From positions 1 through 6,374 of the forward strand of contig JAEYYL010000126.1 in NCBI GenBank assembly GCA_023430825.1: a stretch of DNA of 6,374 bases. The letters run 5' to 3'. Under the pieces are notes generated by a model. It was given only the letters and a program-made list of their open reading frames with translations. It was not told the DNA's origin and made no database searches. Below, piece after piece: positions 5,278-6,374 of the stretch (position 1 is its first letter; the number at the start of each line of letters is the position of its first letter). The position numbers were made by a program, and so were the translations under genes. Source of the stretch: Verrucomicrobiota bacterium (GTDB lineage Bacteria; Verrucomicrobiota; Verrucomicrobiia; Opitutales; Opitutaceae).

Positions 5278-6219
5278 TCACATCGGCCGCACCGTGCGAC
5301 GCCCGCGCCGCTTCGCCCGCCACCGCGCGACCCGCTTCCACAGCCCGAACATCGCCGCATACTTCCACCGCACCCACGTCCGCCCGTGCGGGTTGAAGTG
5401 CTTCAGATACACGTCGCGATTCGCATCGAAGATCGCCTGCGACATCGCCTCGAAGTCCTTCGCGACGCTCACGCCCTTCAGGTGCACGATGCTCACGCAC
5501 CCGTCGTAAACGATCCGCCACCCCGCCCGCGCCACGCGAATGCACAAATCCAAATCGTCGCCATACATGAAAAACGCCTCGTCAAAGACCGCCCCCGTAG
5601 CGCGGTCAACCTGACCGCGTTCCGCCACCCGCGCGAACACCGTCCGCCGCCCCAGCATGAACGCCCCGTTGATCGCCCCTACGTCGTAGGTGCCGTCCTC
5701 CGGCAGATGCGTCAGATTGTATCCGGAAAACAACTTCACCCGCGGCCACGCCGCCGCCAGCCCGCTGGCGCGGCAAAACCCATCCCACAACGTCGGAATC
5801 GACCGCCGGCACGCGAGGTCCATCGAACCATCCGCGCGCACCAGCTTTGGCGAAATCAGCCCGATCCGCTCGTCCGCCCGCAGCCGCGCAATGCAATGCA
5901 CCAGCGCTGCCGCGTTGCACACCGTGTCGGGGTTCAAAAACAGCACGAACTCCGCCGTCGCGCTCGCCCGCGCGAAACCGAGATTATTCGCCCGCCCGAA
6001 GCCCAGGTTCGCCGGCGCCGGCACATGGACGACATGCGGAAACCCCGCCGACAGCACGTCGCCGACGCCCTCGTCGCCGGGCGAATTGTCGACGACCACG
6101 ACCTCCACCGGCCGCCCCTCGATCGTCCGCGGCAGCGACGCCACGCACGCGCCGATCTCGTCGCGCGATTTGTAGGCGACGATGATGATCGAGAGCAGCG
6201 GCACGTCCGGTGACAACAT
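5278..6219 (-). CDS. Family 2 glycosyltransferase, rhamnosyltransferase-like
   Basis: Predicted 313-residue cytosolic or membrane-associated enzyme that transfers a sugar from a nucleotide donor to a growing lipid-linked glycan. The GT-A fold is visible: LLSIIIVAYKSRDEI (8-22), VEVVVVDNSPG (38-48), NLGFGRANNLGFARA (71-85), FLNPDT (94-99) with N96-P97-D98 in the DXD-like position, GAINGAFMLGRR (181-192), FDEAFFMYGDDLDLCIR (212-228) and a conserved H246 in VHLKG. This is the WbbL/COG1216 pattern; donor and acceptor are not readable. Residues about 200-209 (ERGQVDRATG) are extra compared with the usual VGGFDE arrangement and come from a palindromic repeat. The C-terminus is basic (RAKRRGRRTVRPM). 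The frame extends to a GTG at 6312, but that part only translates a repeat; the ATG at 6219 fits the family start, with AGG 8 bases before it. It is convergent with the PGT gene. Confidence 0.9.
   Translation of the reverse strand: MLSPDVPLLSIIIVAYKSRDEIGACVASLPRTIEGRPVEVVVVDNSPGDEGVGDVLSAGFPHVVHVPAPANLGFGRANNLGFARASATAEFVLFLNPDTVCNAAALVHCIARLRADERIGLISPKLVRADGSMDLACRRSIPTLWDGFCRASGLAAAWPRVKLFSGYNLTHLPEDGTYDVGAINGAFMLGRRTVFARVAERGQVDRATGAVFDEAFFMYGDDLDLCIRVARAGWRIVYDGCVSIVHLKGVSVAKDFEAMSQAIFDANRDVYLKHFNPHGRTWVRWKYAAMFGLWKRVARWRAKRRGRRTVRPM
5597..5620 (+). repeat. GTAG-tagged palindrome inside the GT2 gene
   Basis: GTAG (5597-5600) is followed by CGCGGTCA (5601-5608), loop ACC and TGACCGCG (5612-5619), a perfect 8-bp stem. 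On the coding (minus) strand it supplies the residues GQVDRAT between V198 and the FDE motif and keeps the frame. The tag and hairpin match the layout of the REP-like units elsewhere in the window, but the stem sequence differs, so it is a separate family. Confidence 0.75.
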
Positions 6220-6374
6220 GGCCCGAGCCTGCGTCGCACCGGTTTCGAACGCAATGTCGGCGCCACGTATCCACGAGTGGCTCGCTCCGTGAGGAGCGGG
6301 ATGAATTTTCACGACGCTCCTTCACCCACCGCCGCGCAACCAGTGCGCCGGACAAGGCCCGCTCCGCCCCCTCA
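6220..6374. other. Upstream region of the GT2 gene
   Basis: Contains one GTGG-tagged hairpin (6277-6302). Beyond it, no minus-strand frame between 6303 and 6374 gives a recognisable protein end. The start of the GT2 transcript should lie here or beyond the window, but no clear promoter is visible. Bases 6220-6232 on the minus strand (GCAGGCTCGGGCC) resemble the same position ahead of the VTT gene. Confidence 0.5.
6277..6302 (+). repeat. GTGG-tagged hairpin repeat, copy 3
   Basis: GTGG, then CGCTCC (6283-6288) paired with GGAGCG (6293-6298) around GTGA; the stem and loop are the same as in copy 1 at 959-984. It lies 57 bases ahead of the chosen GT2 start. If that gene were read from the GTG at 6312, this repeat would encode HPAPHGASH, which argues against that start. 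Confidence 0.7.

Noticed and set aside
6220..6312. 31-codon extension of the GT2 protein from a GTG
   Set aside because: It mostly translates a repeat copy; the ATG at 6219 starts right at the family's conserved N-terminal strand.
6303..6374. C-terminal end of another minus-strand gene
   Set aside because: Three frames were read: two hit stops quickly and the third runs through the repeat without any recognisable protein ending.

Overview
The window is very GC-rich DNA with four clear protein-coding genes. It looks like part of a cell-surface polysaccharide (exopolysaccharide or O-antigen type) locus of a GC-rich Gram-negative-like bacterium. The gene families, the TPR-extended polymerase/ligase and the style of the intergenic repeats (GTAG-tagged palindromes, ACACAGAG and TTGGAGCTT strings) remind me of Opitutaceae-like Verrucomicrobiota. 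That assignment is an inference, not something the sequence proves.

Layout, left to right. Bases 1-107 are a G/C homopolymer-rich end of doubtful quality plus a small GTAG-tagged hairpin. Bases 108-794 (minus) encode a VTT/DedA-superfamily (TVP38/TMEM64-like) membrane protein. Bases 795-1211 hold no gene but several repeat families. Bases 1212-3392 (plus) encode a 726-residue O-antigen ligase/polymerase-type (Wzy_C) membrane protein with a C-terminal TPR region. Bases 3393-3580 carry a two-armed repeat with a 22-base period. Bases 3581-5002 (plus) encode a large monotopic phosphoglycosyltransferase of the WcaJ type. Bases 5003-5277, between convergent genes, hold three copies of a 24-base unit and other repeats. 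Bases 5278-6219 (minus) encode a family 2 (rhamnosyltransferase-like) glycosyltransferase. Bases 6220-6374 hold a further repeat copy and nothing else I can name.

Working together: the phosphoglycosyltransferase would put the first sugar-1-phosphate on undecaprenyl phosphate, the GT2 enzyme would add a further sugar, and the Wzy/WaaL-like protein would polymerise or transfer the lipid-linked glycan outside the membrane. The VTT protein is a neighbour with a plausible but unproven link to membrane lipid handling.

The unusual content is the repeats. At least four palindrome families resembling REP elements occur in 6.4 kb. Two of them lie inside genes without breaking the frame: a complete REPIN-like inverted doublet (2294-2369) in the Wzy-like gene, and a single 8-bp-stem palindrome (5597-5620) in the GT2 gene just before its FDE motif. 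A third family (three copies) shows a paired, stem-preserving base change. No transposase that could mobilise them is in the window.
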